Origin: an uncultured Granulosicoccaceae bacterium
Lineage (GTDB): Bacteria; Pseudomonadota; Gammaproteobacteria; Granulosicoccales; Granulosicoccaceae
Direction: 5' to 3'
Length of the DNA stretch: 64,000 nt
Assembly (NCBI GenBank): GCA_937922945.1
Contig: CAKZUP010000009.1
Location: forward strand, 25,035 to 89,034
A program made the position numbers and the translations under genes. This document shows positions 43,568 through 52,538 of the stretch, piece by piece. Below the pieces are notes generated by a model. The model had not been told where the DNA came from and ran no database searches. It saw nothing but the letters and a program-made list of their open reading frames with translations. The number at the start of each line of letters is the position of its first letter. Within the stretch, counting starts at the first letter, position 1.

Positions 43568-43628
43568 GCATCCAATTATGAGCAACATATTGCCATTCAA
43601 GAAAAAGAAAAACGAAGGAGGCAATATC

Positions 43629-43754
43629 ATGTGCAAGAATAATCATCATAAATGGGAAGTAGTGAAAGACCAGCAATTTGATGTAAAGTCTGGCAAGCTT
43701 GTCACCGTTGAGCGCTGCTCGCGATGTAAAAAAAAGCGGAACCGTTTAAGTTAA
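43629..43754 (+). CDS. 41-residue zinc-ribbon-like protein
   Basis: The start is placed at the ATG of MCKNNHHKWEVV because AAGGAGG sits about eight bases upstream, a near-perfect ribosome site; an in-frame ATG at 43578 would add 17 basic residues and has no such site. The protein is lysine-rich and carries Cys2, a CSRC pair (ERCSRCKKKR) and an HH pair, which could form a small zinc site. The order DQQFDVKSGKLVTVERC is reminiscent of short conserved gammaproteobacterial proteins of unknown function. It lies 61 bases after the SDR gene and may be transcribed with it. Confidence 0.68.
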   Translation: MCKNNHHKWEVVKDQQFDVKSGKLVTVERCSRCKKKRNRLS

Positions 43755-43820
43755 TCCAGCTTTTAATCGGTGTCGGCGTAACAGCAGAATAGAATGTGTC
43801 CACAGGGCTAAGTCTGTACG

Positions 43821-44387
43821 GTGAATTTATTAAAGCCAAAAACGTTTCCAACTCTTTTAACGCCGCGCTTACGGCTTCGCAAACCATTATCGCGAGACTC
43901 AACTGCCTATCATCAGCTTCTTTCGTATGATGAAATATCGCGATTTTCAGATGTACCACACAAACCAACTAAAAAACGCAGTGAACGTTTTATTAGCTGG
44001 ATGTCAAACTTACACACTCGCGGTAAAGGAGTTGGTTGGATCATCTCGTTGAAAAATAGTGATAAAGCTATAGGTTCAATCAGAATTAACAGCATTGAAA
44101 AAAAGGCCCAATACGGTGTAATAGGTTACGAGCTCCATCCAGACCATTGGGGTAGTGGCCTGGCTACAGAAGCGCTCGAAGCAGTGGTAGGTTTTGCACA
44201 TAACGACCTATCTTTGAACCGGCTCGAAGCCTGGACCAGCGTTGACAATATTGCGTCGCAAAAAGTCTTAACCAACAATGGCTTTCAATACGAAGGGACA
44301 CAACGGCAAAAGGTGTTTTTTCAAGGCGAGCTCTGGGATGTTCAACTGTACGGACGCCTAGCAGCCGATAGTGCATCCAACCGATAA
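43821..44387 (+). CDS. GNAT N-acetyltransferase (RimJ/RimL type)
   Basis: 188 residues with the Acetyltransf_3 pattern: LLTPRLRLRKP (about 12-22), GSIRINSIEKKAQYGVIGYELHPDHWGSGLATEAL (about 70-104) and the NIASQKVLTNNGFQYEGTQRQK segment with the SxxVLxxxGF acetyl-CoA motif. RimJ/RimL-like enzymes acetylate N-termini of ribosomal proteins or small amines; the substrate here is unknown. The start is a GTG at 43821 without a strong ribosome site. The gene is followed by a Nudix hydrolase 87 bases downstream on the same strand. Confidence 0.92.
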   Translation: MNLLKPKTFPTLLTPRLRLRKPLSRDSTAYHQLLSYDEISRFSDVPHKPTKKRSERFISWMSNLHTRGKGVGWIISLKNSDKAIGSIRINSIEKKAQYGVIGYELHPDHWGSGLATEALEAVVGFAHNDLSLNRLEAWTSVDNIASQKVLTNNGFQYEGTQRQKVFFQGELWDVQLYGRLAADSASNR

Positions 44388-44474
44388 ACAGGTAAAAACT
44401 GATAATCAAGACGACTTAAGCCATGCAAAAAACAGCGCAAATAACAACTGGCAGCATGAACTATAATTGAAGCG

Positions 44475-45113
44475 ATGACGGTTAAAGAACTCCCTATTCT
44501 GGACATAACAGACACTTCCGGCTTGCACCGCGATGCAGATACGGAAGAAGCCGCGGCTGCCTACTCTAAAAACAAATCCAGGCAACGAAGAGCGGCCGTT
44601 CTAATGCCACTGGTTAGAACCGCAGGCGAATGGCATCTGCTTTTCATTCGCCGTGCAACCAATGAAAATGATCGTCATAGTGGTCAGATCGCTTTTCCAG
44701 GTGGTGCCACAGAGCCGAACGACGATTCAGCCACGGCCACAGCCTTACGCGAAACCATGGAAGAGATCGGCCTCGACTCTGAACGTATAAAGGTGCTGGC
44801 GGAGCTGGATGCGTACTACACTATAAGCCATTACAAAGTGACGCCTGTAGTAGGTATTGTGCAATGGCCATCTAATCTGAGCCTGGAAACATCGGAAGTT
44901 GCACGCGCGTTTCTTATCCCCATAAACTGGTTACGAAATTCTGAAAACTACACTCTGCGCGCCCGTAGCGATATAGACAAAGCTTCTGCGAAGCGCCATC
45001 CGATTATTGTTTATAACGAGTTCGATGGCGAAACACTGTGGGGTGCAACAGCACGAATGACCATGAATTTCTTCAAAACCATCGACGAAAAGAAACTGCT
45101 GCTACCCGCATAA
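44475..45113 (+). CDS. Nudix hydrolase, CoA-pyrophosphatase-like (NudL type)
   Basis: 212 residues. The CoA Nudix signature is present: RRAAVLMPLV (about 38-47), SGQIAFPGGATEP (about 72-84, the UPF0035 motif), and the Nudix box ALRETMEEIGLD (about 94-105). The region VTPVVGIVQWP follows. Members hydrolyse CoA and derivatives to phosphopantetheine and 3',5'-ADP, but some prefer other nucleotides. The ATG at 44475 is preceded by GAAGC. It converges on the MalY/PatB-like gene. Confidence 0.92.
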   Translation: MTVKELPILDITDTSGLHRDADTEEAAAAYSKNKSRQRRAAVLMPLVRTAGEWHLLFIRRATNENDRHSGQIAFPGGATEPNDDSATATALRETMEEIGLDSERIKVLAELDAYYTISHYKVTPVVGIVQWPSNLSLETSEVARAFLIPINWLRNSENYTLRARSDIDKASAKRHPIIVYNEFDGETLWGATARMTMNFFKTIDEKKLLLPA

Positions 45114-45162
45114 CCACACAGCTGCACAATTGGTACTGGTTCATTGCAATTTTTAAAGAACA

Positions 45163-46350
45163 TTAACTGAGCTGTTCGACTGCAGTCCTTATTCTCTTCA
45201 AGCCTTCGTTTAGTACCGATGCCGGGCAGGCAAAATTTAATCGGATATAGTGAGGCTGCCCGAATTGCTCACCACTGGAAACTCCAACACCGTGTTTTTC
45301 GAAATAAGCTTGCGTGTTATCAAGCCTGAGCTCAGTTGCATCTATCCACGCAAGGTATGTTGCCTGTAAAGGCTCTAAACTTAATCCCGGTATAGATGAT
45401 ATTTCCTGATCGATTATTTTGTAGTTCTGAGAAAGATACTGTAACAGAGCTTGTCGCCAGGGTTCACCACCTGCATAGGCGGCATGCGAAGCAACCAGCG
45501 CAAGTGGCGGTACCAAAGGCACTATTGATTGGCACGCAGTTTCAAACTGCGCACGCTTTTTCGTGTTGGAGATAACAGCAAAGGATGTATTCAGACCCGC
45601 AAGGTTCCAGGTTTTGCTGGCACTCATCAGTGTGATTATTCGATCTGCTTGTTCCGGACACGCAACCGCCGTGGGTATATGCGTCGATTGACCATCGATA
45701 ACAAGATCACAATGAATTTCGTCAGATACAATGGTCATGTCGTTCGCGGCACACATATCACCAACCTGCTTTAATTCTTCTGCTTCAAACACAGTGCCAG
45801 TTGGGTTGTGCGGGGAACACAGCATAATCATCGACATTTTTGGCGTGCAGGCGCTGCGCATTGCCTCGATATCGTATGTCCAGCGACCCGTGTCAAATCG
45901 CTTCAGCGGTACCTTAACGAGTTTTTGGCGTTTATTTTCGTGCGAGTCATAGAAATGGTGATAGATGGGAGGATTCACCATGACATCGTCACCATCTTCA
46001 CAAAAGGCACGACAACTCACTGCCAAACCAGTTACAACGCCCGGTAGAAACACCAGCCAATCGGTGTCAATGTCCCAGTTAAATTCTCGCTTCAGATGAT
46101 CAGCGATGGATTGCCGCAGGGCATCGGGTGGCACTGTGTAACCGTAAATAGGATGCCCAACGCGTCCGACCAGCGCTTGCTGAATTGGTTCCGCAACTGC
46201 GAAATCCATATCGGCCACCCACATCGGAATAATGTCCTGATCTTTATATTTTTCCCACTTCATGCTGCACGTATGAGCGCGCTCTATCAGGCTATCGAAT
46301 ACCGACAGGTCTACTTGAGAACCATTACTAGGCGAAATTGTATCTTTCAT
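45163..46350 (-). CDS. MalY/PatB-type PLP-dependent C-S lyase
   Basis: 395 residues, fold type I aminotransferase. MWVADMDFAVAEPI (about 43-56), LVFLPGVVTGLA, LCSPHNPTG (the NP-TG PLP clamp), VSDEIHCDL (about 218-226), and the PLP lysine in SASKTWNLAGLNTSF (about 247-261) are exactly the cystathionine beta-lyase/PatB pattern. The terminal HYIRLNFACP contains the substrate-carboxylate Arg. The enzyme probably cleaves cystathionine or cysteine conjugates; E. coli MalY also represses maltose genes. It is divergent from the dodecin gene. Confidence 0.93.
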   Translation of the reverse strand: MKDTISPSNGSQVDLSVFDSLIERAHTCSMKWEKYKDQDIIPMWVADMDFAVAEPIQQALVGRVGHPIYGYTVPPDALRQSIADHLKREFNWDIDTDWLVFLPGVVTGLAVSCRAFCEDGDDVMVNPPIYHHFYDSHENKRQKLVKVPLKRFDTGRWTYDIEAMRSACTPKMSMIMLCSPHNPTGTVFEAEELKQVGDMCAANDMTIVSDEIHCDLVIDGQSTHIPTAVACPEQADRIITLMSASKTWNLAGLNTSFAVISNTKKRAQFETACQSIVPLVPPLALVASHAAYAGGEPWRQALLQYLSQNYKIIDQEISSIPGLSLEPLQATYLAWIDATELRLDNTQAYFEKHGVGVSSGEQFGQPHYIRLNFACPASVLNEGLKRIRTAVEQLS

Positions 46351-46442
46351 GTTGCACTCTGCTCCTCAGCTGCCTGATATAATTTACCGCGTGGTACGGA
46401 CTGTCGCCGTACTTTAATTCATTTGTATAAGAGGATGTTGTT

Positions 46443-46646
46443 ATGTCAGTAGCCAAAGTCACCGAAATTATCGCCTCGTCCAGCAAAAGCTTTGATGATG
46501 CTGTTAGCGAAGGCGTAAAGCGCGCAGACAAAACCCTGAAAAACATTAAAAGTGTTTGGATTAAAGACCAAAAAGCCATTGTCGACGGCGGAAAAATCAC
46601 AGAATACCGAGTTACCATGAAAGTCTCTTTTGTACTCAAAGACTAA
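46443..46646 (+). CDS. Dodecin
   Basis: 67 residues, typical dodecin length. VAKVTEIIASSSKSFDDAV (3-21) and NIKSVWIKDQKAIVDGGKI (about 34-52) are the family core; Trp39 is the flavin-stacking Trp. Dodecins assemble into dodecamers that bind flavins or CoA for storage. GAGGA lies seven bases before the ATG, and a hairpin (GTACGG at 46394-46399 with CCGTAC at 46407-46412) is present in the leader. A TATAAT occurs at 46378-46383. The gene is monocistronic and ends at a strong terminator. Confidence 0.95.
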   Translation: MSVAKVTEIIASSSKSFDDAVSEGVKRADKTLKNIKSVWIKDQKAIVDGGKITEYRVTMKVSFVLKD

Positions 46647-46767
46647 ACTTCAGGTTCCAGGCAAGGTTGCAAAAAAATCGAAACAACAAGATTTCAACAA
46701 CCATTTGCGAATAGCTACGAAAACAGGTTAGCTCGGAACACATCTACACCTTCCATTCGTATAACCG

Positions 46768-46805
46768 AACACGGTTGGCGCATCGGCGCTAATCGTGTTT
46801 TTTTT
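46768..46805 (+). terminator. Intrinsic terminator of the dodecin gene
   Basis: A 14-bp stem with two G-T wobbles (46768-46781 with 46786-46799), an ATCG loop, and eight T's at 46798-46805. It lies 121 bases after the dodecin stop. Confidence 0.9.
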
Positions 46806-46894
46806 CCAAGCAAACTGTTCACGTATGTTGTCCACGTTTATTGTCCACAGGTTGCGCTCAGGCATCGTGTATTTGGTCATGCTGAAGTTGGTTC

Positions 46895-47527
46895 ATGAAA
46901 AGCATCGTTCATCAAAGCACCATCGCACTCGCCGTTAGCTGCGTCTTACTTAGCGCATGCGATGGTGCGGTGCAATTATGCGGCGAGTACGCTTGCCTCT
47001 ATTATCAAAATGATTACCGCGACGATTGCCACTCGCTCAACTTTTCGAACAGCAACTGCAATAGTCAACCAAAGCGATGCGAAGCTGCCAGCAGCATTCG
47101 CGATAGAGCACCCAGAATTTTGCAGGAATTACGCACAGCGCAGCGTGCGTGTTCATCAGGCCTGAATCAAACAAATCCAACCGACGAAAACTCAACCATT
47201 GTATGGGATGAATCGCTTGCTACGCTTAGCGATGCGCATGCTCGCGACATGGCAAGCACCGGCGTGGAATCGTTCGTTGGCTCAAATGGCCTGTCAACCA
47301 GTGATCGAGCACAAGTTGCGGGTATTGAATCAGAACTACTCACAGAGAGTATTCACACTGGCGCGCAAACAACCGCCGAAGCAATCAATGCCTGGTTAGA
47401 CATACAGACCGATTGTGAGCAGCTCGTGAATCCACAAACAACCAGAATCGGCATGGCCTGCGCCACAACAGAGCGCACCAACGATGGGCCTTACTGGTCG
47501 ATGATACTGGCCGGCCCCGAACCCTAA
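46895..47527 (+). CDS. CAP/SCP-domain lipoprotein
   Basis: 210 residues. The signal peptide ends LLSAC, so a Cys near residue 22 is the predicted lipid site. A Cys-rich segment follows (CGEYACLYYQ, CHSLNFSNSNCNSQPKRC), probably disulfide bonded. The rest is a CAP (SCP/PR1, YkwD-like) domain with WDESLATLSDAHARDMA, TTAEAINAWLD and RIGMACATTE. YkwD-like CAP proteins are exported, and their activity is mostly unknown. It is monocistronic, in front of ybiT. The mature protein has at least ten Cys, which is many for this family. Confidence 0.85.
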   Translation: MKSIVHQSTIALAVSCVLLSACDGAVQLCGEYACLYYQNDYRDDCHSLNFSNSNCNSQPKRCEAASSIRDRAPRILQELRTAQRACSSGLNQTNPTDENSTIVWDESLATLSDAHARDMASTGVESFVGSNGLSTSDRAQVAGIESELLTESIHTGAQTTAEAINAWLDIQTDCEQLVNPQTTRIGMACATTERTNDGPYWSMILAGPEP

Positions 47528-47644
47528 CCCATCTAGTCGATCAAATTACTGCAACCCATTTGCTGCAAGTAGTTTGCGCTGATTGTCCACAGAACCCGGC
47601 AAAACCGATAAACTAGCCACTTTTATCAACCAAGCCTCCAGCCA

Positions 47645-49237
47645 GTGATCACAACCGCTAATCTAACCATTCAATTTGGTGCAAAACCGCTGTTCGAGAA
47701 CGTATCGATAAAGTTCGATGAGGGAAATCGCTACGGCCTCATAGGCGCGAATGGCAGTGGAAAATCCACTTTCATGAAAATTCTGGGCGGCGATCTTGAG
47801 CCCACTCATGGCAATGTCGCGTTTGAGCCCAATACTCGCTACGCAACCCTGAAGCAAGATCAATTTGCCTACGAAGAACATACCGTGCTCGACACCGTTA
47901 TCATGGGATACGACGAGCTCTGGAAAATCAAACAAGAGCGAGAGCGTATCTATTCTCTACCTGAAATGACGGAAGAAGAAGGCATGCAAGTGGCCGAGCT
48001 TGAAGTGCAGTTTGCCGAGCTCGACGGTTACTCGGCAGAGGCCAAAGCCGGTGAGTTGTTGCTTGGTGCTGGTATTGCATTGGAATTACACGCTGGCCCA
48101 ATGAGCGAAGTTGCACCTGGTGAAAAATTACGCGTACTTTTAGCACAGGCACTGTTCGCCGAACCCGACATTCTACTGCTCGACGAACCCACCAACAATC
48201 TGGATATCAACACCATCCGCTGGTTGGAAGATGTGCTTAATGATCGTAACAGTACGATGATTATCATCTCTCACGATCGACACTTTCTGAATAGCGTCTG
48301 TACGCATATGGCCGATCTGGACTACGGTGCAATACAGGTTTACCCCGGTAACTACGACGAATTTATGCTGGCATCGACTCAGGCGCGGGAGCGTCAGTAC
48401 GCCGACAATGCAAAAAAGAAAGCTCAAATTAGTGAGTTGCAGGCATTCGTACAACGCTTTAAGGCGAACAAATCCAAAGCCCGACAGGCTACGTCGCGAC
48501 AAAAGAAAATCGACAAGCTACAAATCGAAAAAATCAAACCATCTAGCCGTCAAAACCCATACATTCGATTTGAAGTCGGCAAGAAGCTGTTCCGTAATGC
48601 CATTGAGCTTGAGAATGTGAATGCCGGCTACGGCGATCACAACGTATTAAAAGACCTTAACCTGATGGTTGAGGCTGGCGAAAAAGTGGGCATTATCGGG
48701 CCGAACGGAATCGGTAAAACAACATTGCTCAAATTGCTGGTAGGCGAATTAGAACCTACCGCAGGAAACCTAAAACTAACCGAAAATGCCAGCACGGGTT
48801 ATTTCGCTCAAGACCACGCCGATGAATTTTCAACGAATGTAACCATTATCGACTGGATGACGCGGTGGGGTACCGAAGATCACGATGAAGAAGCTATTCG
48901 AGGTATCCTCGGCCGACTTCTATTTAATAAGGAAGACATTAAGAAACCGGTGAATGTTATTTCAGGTGGCGAACAAGGCCGGCTCTTGTTTGGCAAGCTA
49001 ATGCTGCAATCACCGAACATTATGATTCTTGATGAACCGACAAACCACCTCGATATGGAGTCAATAGAATCGTTGAATCTGGCTATGGACTTATACGATG
49101 GCACCGTTATTTTCGTTAGTCACGATCGCGAGTTCGTTAGCTCGTTGGCCAATCGCATTGTGGAACTGGGCGACAATACCTATACAGATTACCGGGGCAA
49201 CTACGAAGATTACCTTGATAGTCAGGGGATAGTTTAA
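47645..49237 (+). CDS. ybiT: ABC-F ATPase YbiT
   Basis: 530 residues, two ABC domains and no membrane part. Walker A motifs are GANGSGKST (about 34-42) and GPNGIGKTT (about 352-360). Signature motifs are [13 protein letters not shown] and [11 protein letters not shown]. Walker B motifs are [11 protein letters not shown] and [11 protein letters not shown]. The linker with [17 protein letters not shown] and the long match to E. coli YbiT throughout support the specific assignment. YbiT belongs to translation-linked ABC-F factors. The start is a GTG at 47645. The gene ends at the hairpin at 49224-49248, shared with the convergent pilE gene. Confidence 0.95.
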   Translation: MITTANLTIQFGAKPLFENVSIKFDEGNRYGLIGANGSGKSTFMKILGGDLEPTHGNVAFEPNTRYATLKQDQFAYEEHTVLDTVIMGYDELWKIKQERERIYSLPEMTEEEGMQVAELEVQFAELDGYSAEAKAGELLLGAGIALELHAGPMSEVAPGEKLRVLLAQALFAEPDILLLDEPTNNLDINTIRWLEDVLNDRNSTMIIISHDRHFLNSVCTHMADLDYGAIQVYPGNYDEFMLASTQARERQYADNAKKKAQISELQAFVQRFKANKSKARQATSRQKKIDKLQIEKIKPSSRQNPYIRFEVGKKLFRNAIELENVNAGYGDHNVLKDLNLMVEAGEKVGIIGPNGIGKTTLLKLLVGELEPTAGNLKLTENASTGYFAQDHADEFSTNVTIIDWMTRWGTEDHDEEAIRGILGRLLFNKEDIKKPVNVISGGEQGRLLFGKLMLQSPNIMILDEPTNHLDMESIESLNLAMDLYDGTVIFVSHDREFVSSLANRIVELGDNTYTDYRGNYEDYLDSQGIV

Positions 49238-49248
49238 ATCTATCCCCT
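49224..49248. terminator. Hairpin between convergent ybiT and pilE
   Basis: AGGGGATAG (49224-49232) pairs with CTATCCCCT (49240-49248). The ybiT stop codon lies in the loop. It has no T-tract, so it could be a weak terminator or an mRNA 3' end stabiliser for both transcripts. Confidence 0.6.
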
Positions 49249-49255
49249 AAACAGG

Positions 49256-49693
49256 CTACCAACAAGTATCAGCCTCACCTGTGCCGGAAATACTGCGTTG
49301 GCTTGATGAGGTCAGCGAAATATTTGCACACACATCATCTTTAGCCTGAGGGCTTCCGGCAAGCGGCGTGGCGGTTAAAGTGTAGGATTGCCCATCGGCT
49401 GGCACAACTATGCTAACGGTGTAGTGGCCTTCTTTGGAGTCGGCCGTGTCTTCGTCACCGTAGCCCAACTCAGACATTTTCCCGGTATAACGATTGTACT
49501 CTGAATAGAAACGCACCTGCTCACTGGCCACTTCCGTTAAAAAGGACGTTGCATCCACGCGTCTGGATTTAAGCATGTAGTCTGTATAACTGGGAATGGC
49601 GACGGCTGCCATGATGCCCATAATCGCAATAACAATAAGCAACTCAATCAGTGAGAAGCCGTTGTCAGAAGAAGGTCGGTTTTCAATATTCAT
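49256..49693 (-). CDS. pilE: Type IV pilin-like protein PilE
   Basis: 145 residues from the ATG at 49693; an upstream start at 49720 is possible. The prepilin leader ends in Gly before FSLIELLIVIAIMGIMAAVA, with Glu5 of the mature form in place, followed by IPSYTDYMLKSRRVDATSFL. Two Cys (DDVCANISL and DTCW) can form the C-terminal disulfide loop. This layout matches PilE minor pilins that follow pilY1 in Pseudomonas-type operons. It is the last gene of the fimT-pilV-pilW-pilX-pilE group. The gap from pilX is about 105 bases, and pilY1 is missing. Confidence 0.9.
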   Translation of the reverse strand: MNIENRPSSDNGFSLIELLIVIAIMGIMAAVAIPSYTDYMLKSRRVDATSFLTEVASEQVRFYSEYNRYTGKMSELGYGDEDTADSKEGHYTVSIVVPADGQSYTLTATPLAGSPQAKDDVCANISLTSSSQRSISGTGEADTCW

Positions 49694-49798
49694 TATTTTG
49701 TTTTCTCTTCCGTTTTCCAATAACGGTTTTTTTCATCCTGGTAAAGCTGTTGAAATATAAGCCCAATTTGAAATGGAAGCCCAAGGGGGCAAGGCCCA

Positions 49799-50356
49799 CT
49801 AGGAGCCGGGCATTATGCACTTGCCTCGCCCATTGAGCTTTAAGCCAGTATCTTCAATCCGAGTAACGTGAGCAGCTTTGGCCTTACTGTTTGCGATGTT
49901 TGAATTTGCACGAATATCAAACTGCAAGCCTATTTTCGAGACGACGCTTTCGTCTGCATCCATACCCGTACCTGGGGTTGGATACTCTCCGCAAAACTGA
50001 ATGCTGGCATCTGCACTAACATCCACTGACGTACCGAACGTATTGGTTTGGTCAAGCTCAGCGCTTAACTGCCCAGGTTCAGTCAGTTGTGGCACAGGAT
50101 CAGGTTCAAGCAACGTATATCGCGATGCCAACAGTCTTGTACCCAAGTCATCAGCAGACGTTATGCTGTTCATCACCGATTCCGCCGTTTCAAATACAAT
50201 GGCCTTTTGCTGAGCATTACTGGATACTTTTTCCGCTAAACGCGTACCGTTTAATGTGGCGACACCCAGTATGGTCATCGCGACCAGCAAGATCAAACTG
50301 ATCGCCAGAGCGGCTCCACGTTGACTTTTCATACTACGCAAGATTGATCTATCCAT
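49799..50356 (-). CDS. pilX: Minor pilin assembly protein PilX
   Basis: 185 residues from the ATG at 50354-50356, one base after the pilW stop (TGATATG); the longer frame to 50434 would run into pilW. The N-terminus MKSQRGAALAISLILLVAMTI... has the PilX_N pattern with the G/A cleavage site and a long hydrophobic helix, and NGTRLAEKVSSNAQQK follows as in PilX proteins. The rest is a globular pseudopilin domain with FCGEYPTP and a terminal KLNGRGKC cysteine. PilX is a minor pilin needed for pilus assembly or adhesion, here with no PilY1 partner encoded next to it. Confidence 0.9.
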   Translation of the reverse strand: MDRSILRSMKSQRGAALAISLILLVAMTILGVATLNGTRLAEKVSSNAQQKAIVFETAESVMNSITSADDLGTRLLASRYTLLEPDPVPQLTEPGQLSAELDQTNTFGTSVDVSADASIQFCGEYPTPGTGMDADESVVSKIGLQFDIRANSNIANSKAKAAHVTRIEDTGLKLNGRGKCIMPGS

Positions 50357-50357
50357 A

Positions 50358-51065
50358 TCAGCTGCCACCCCACCCATTGTTGATGTTGCGCAACATGACG
50401 GTGGTCGTAAATACGTTGCGAGCGACCTTGTCATTGGTCACTATTTCTTCATCGAATAAAACGTGTCGCTCTTCGCCTCTAATCGATCTGATCGGTTCAC
50501 CAGAATTTACAAGGATTGCCACGCGCAATGCGAGAACCTCGTCGGGGTCGATAGCAGCGTTGTAAGGTATGAACTGGTCTGGTACATCGTCATCATCTGC
50601 ATTGATTCCCCAGAGAACGCGCATAGCCTCAACGCCTTCCACAATTGGCATTGGCTCGGTAGCGGAATTGCCAAGGCACGTGATAGTACCGTCTACGACA
50701 TTGTGGGAATACCTGTTAACGGCCACTCCGCCGAATGGCGTGGTGTCATTACCGTTACAATCAAAGCGATCAGTTACACGCACAACAATGTCTGTGTCAG
50801 AGCTATTGGGGATATCAAACGGCTCCAGATCACCAGTGGGTGAAAATCCTGCCAGGCGTATACCGCGTTGAATGGTCGTAATGCCGTAACGCCCGTTCTC
50901 CTGCATTTGCTGTATACCCTTACTGAACCGGGACGATCTGGTCGACCCAGCGTAGGTATTGAACACGGCACTGATGACTATCAAGCCCAGCACCAAACCA
51001 ATCATGAGTTCGGCCAGCGATACTCCTCGTTGGCGTTTAGGTAGTGCTTTGAAGGTCCGGTTCAT
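50358..51065 (-). CDS. pilW: Minor pilin PilW
   Basis: 235 residues. Prepilin leader QRGVSLAELMIGLVLGLIVIS (the first 20 residues of this stretch lie at about 12-31) with the cleaved Gly and Glu5 position. The globular part contains FDCNGNDTTPFGGVAVNRY and VEGVEAMRVLWGINADDD, typical of PilW (the IEGVE..R..YG motif). The ATG at 51065 overlaps the pilV stop (ATGA), and the stop sits just before pilX, so the operon is tightly coupled. Confidence 0.9.
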   Translation of the reverse strand: MNRTFKALPKRQRGVSLAELMIGLVLGLIVISAVFNTYAGSTRSSRFSKGIQQMQENGRYGITTIQRGIRLAGFSPTGDLEPFDIPNSSDTDIVVRVTDRFDCNGNDTTPFGGVAVNRYSHNVVDGTITCLGNSATEPMPIVEGVEAMRVLWGINADDDDVPDQFIPYNAAIDPDEVLALRVAILVNSGEPIRSIRGEERHVLFDEEIVTNDKVARNVFTTTVMLRNINNGWGGS

Positions 51066-51670
51066 GGCTTCAACCTCACTTGAACTCGACGAGTGATGAG
51101 CTCATCTGCCTCTGTTCTAGAGCGACCCTCTGTCCAGGTTACGGTTATGTTGTAGGCCGAATCAGGGGTGCAAGTTGCATCAAGACACGTCACGGTCAAT
51201 GCGCCGTTCGGCAACGTACCAACAACGCCTTTCTCAGCACCCTGGCTTCCCAAATCGCCACAAGATACGGTGAACATATCTACCTGTGCAAGCTCTTCCG
51301 GCGTACAGGTCGGTGTATTTCCCACCCCTGCTCGCGCCTGACAATAAGGTGTGGGAGGTGTGGCGCATGAGCGCGTGTCGGAATCAAAATCCTTAAACGT
51401 CAATGCATCTACAGCAACCGGATTCAAGCGAATGCGTGTCGCCATACTCTGAGCATAGAGCAACGCTTTAGAACGGTTAAATCCACCAGAGCTATGCTTC
51501 ATACCGGTGAGCTGCAGACTTGCCATGCCCAGCACGCCAAACGAAACCACCACCAGCGCAACCAGCACTTCAATAATACCCATGCCAGATTCGGCTCGCC
51601 TGGCGCTTAAGCGTAACCCGCGAGCGCTCCTGTGACGTGTTACATCCTTTTGTCTTTTATTGCTGATCAT
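51062..51670 (-). CDS. pilV: Minor pilin PilV
   Basis: 202 residues. A long leader of about 29 residues precedes a prepilin site at [20 protein letters not shown] with Glu5 in register. [26 protein letters not shown] is typical of PilV (located about residues 50-75). Multiple Cys ([27 protein letters not shown]) may form disulfides in the globular part. The ATG overlaps the fimT stop (ATGA). PilV is a minor pilin in type IV pilus assembly. Confidence 0.9.
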   Translation of the reverse strand: MISNKRQKDVTRHRSARGLRLSARRAESGMGIIEVLVALVVVSFGVLGMASLQLTGMKHSSGGFNRSKALLYAQSMATRIRLNPVAVDALTFKDFDSDTRSCATPPTPYCQARAGVGNTPTCTPEELAQVDMFTVSCGDLGSQGAEKGVVGTLPNGALTVTCLDATCTPDSAYNITVTWTEGRSRTEADELITRRVQVRLKP

Positions 51671-52209
51671 TGCGTTTCCGTAGATACTCGCCCATTTGCA
51701 GAAACAGTGATAAGACGCAGTTCCAGCCCATCTGAATAGTCCAGTCCAATGGTGCCCGAGATCGGTACACCGGCAACGTTTGTACTGGCACCAGAATCGT
51801 TAAAGTAGATCTGTTCTTCGAATGCAGCCGATGGCGTAAACGTAAAGGCAGCTCCAGGCGCTTTACCTCTGTCAAGGATATCTTCGTTGTTGCCTCGCTC
51901 ACCGTTGCCATCGGTATCGACGTAAACCAGCCAACCCTTGTTGTAGCTTGTGCCTTTGGAGCAAGTGGCATCGTCGGCCATCGGGTCGTTGCTCACACAT
52001 ACGCCAGTGGCTTCAAGGCGCTCCATAGAGGCAGAACGCGCAAGCTGAAGTGAATGAACCAACGCATTGTTTGTTTCGGCCACTTTGCTTTTGGCTATAA
52101 AGTCCTGAAACGACGGGATTCCTACAGCCAGCAGAATGCCACCGATGGCTATCGTGACCATCAGTTCGATCAACGTAAATCCGTGTTGTTTACTCAGATT
52201 AAGATGCAT
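51667..52209 (-). CDS. fimT: FimT/GspH-type minor pilin
   Basis: 180 residues. The prepilin leader ends [22 protein letters not shown], followed by [35 protein letters not shown] (about 30-64), which is the FimT/FimU/GspH pattern. Globular part includes [17 protein letters not shown], with two Cys. The ATG is at 52207-52209. It is the first gene of the minor pilin operon; a CRP/Vfr-like site lies about 260 bases upstream. FimT of some species binds DNA in natural transformation, and a ComF gene occurs elsewhere in the window. Confidence 0.9.
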   Translation of the reverse strand: MHLNLSKQHGFTLIELMVTIAIGGILLAVGIPSFQDFIAKSKVAETNNALVHSLQLARSASMERLEATGVCVSNDPMADDATCSKGTSYNKGWLVYVDTDGNGERGNNEDILDRGKAPGAAFTFTPSAAFEEQIYFNDSGASTNVAGVPISGTIGLDYSDGLELRLITVSANGRVSTETQ

Positions 52210-52538
52210 CTTCCGCTCAATCGATGAATCAGCGCCACCATCGAAAAACTTCGGACGCCACGAAGAGTCCTATCGGCCGTTCACCGTTTCGATTAAACCG
52301 TTTGGCAGTGTTTGAGGATGCCTATACAAAAAAATGGCTGCAGATACACACCCACAGCCAATTATGTGAAGAGGTGAGTCCACACCAATCGAACGTTGGT
52401 ATGAAACTCTCTTGTTTTGACGGCCAAAGAAACGTTAGCTGAAGTCACGCGATCTGTGAACTAGCTCTAATTGCGATACAGATCACACTTTGCTTTTATG
52501 CTTCAGCGAGATCATCGGGTAATCAGCGCATTGCCCGT
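52210..52538. other. Intergenic region upstream of the pilin operon
   Basis: A 329-base gap between the gor stop and fimT. It carries a CRP/Vfr-like site (52472-52487, listed separately) within a larger GATCTGT/ACAGATC inverted repeat (52451-52457 and 52478-52484). The rest is featureless to my reading, and no small gene is called. Confidence 0.5.
52472..52487 (-). promoter_or_regulatory. CRP/Vfr-like binding site upstream of fimT
   Basis: On the minus strand the sequence is TGTGATCTGTATCGCA, matching TGTGA-N6-TCACA in nine of ten fixed bases. It sits about 263 bases upstream of the fimT start and just after the gor stop. Vfr, a CRP homologue, controls type IV pilus genes in Pseudomonas. One sequence match only. 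Confidence 0.5.
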
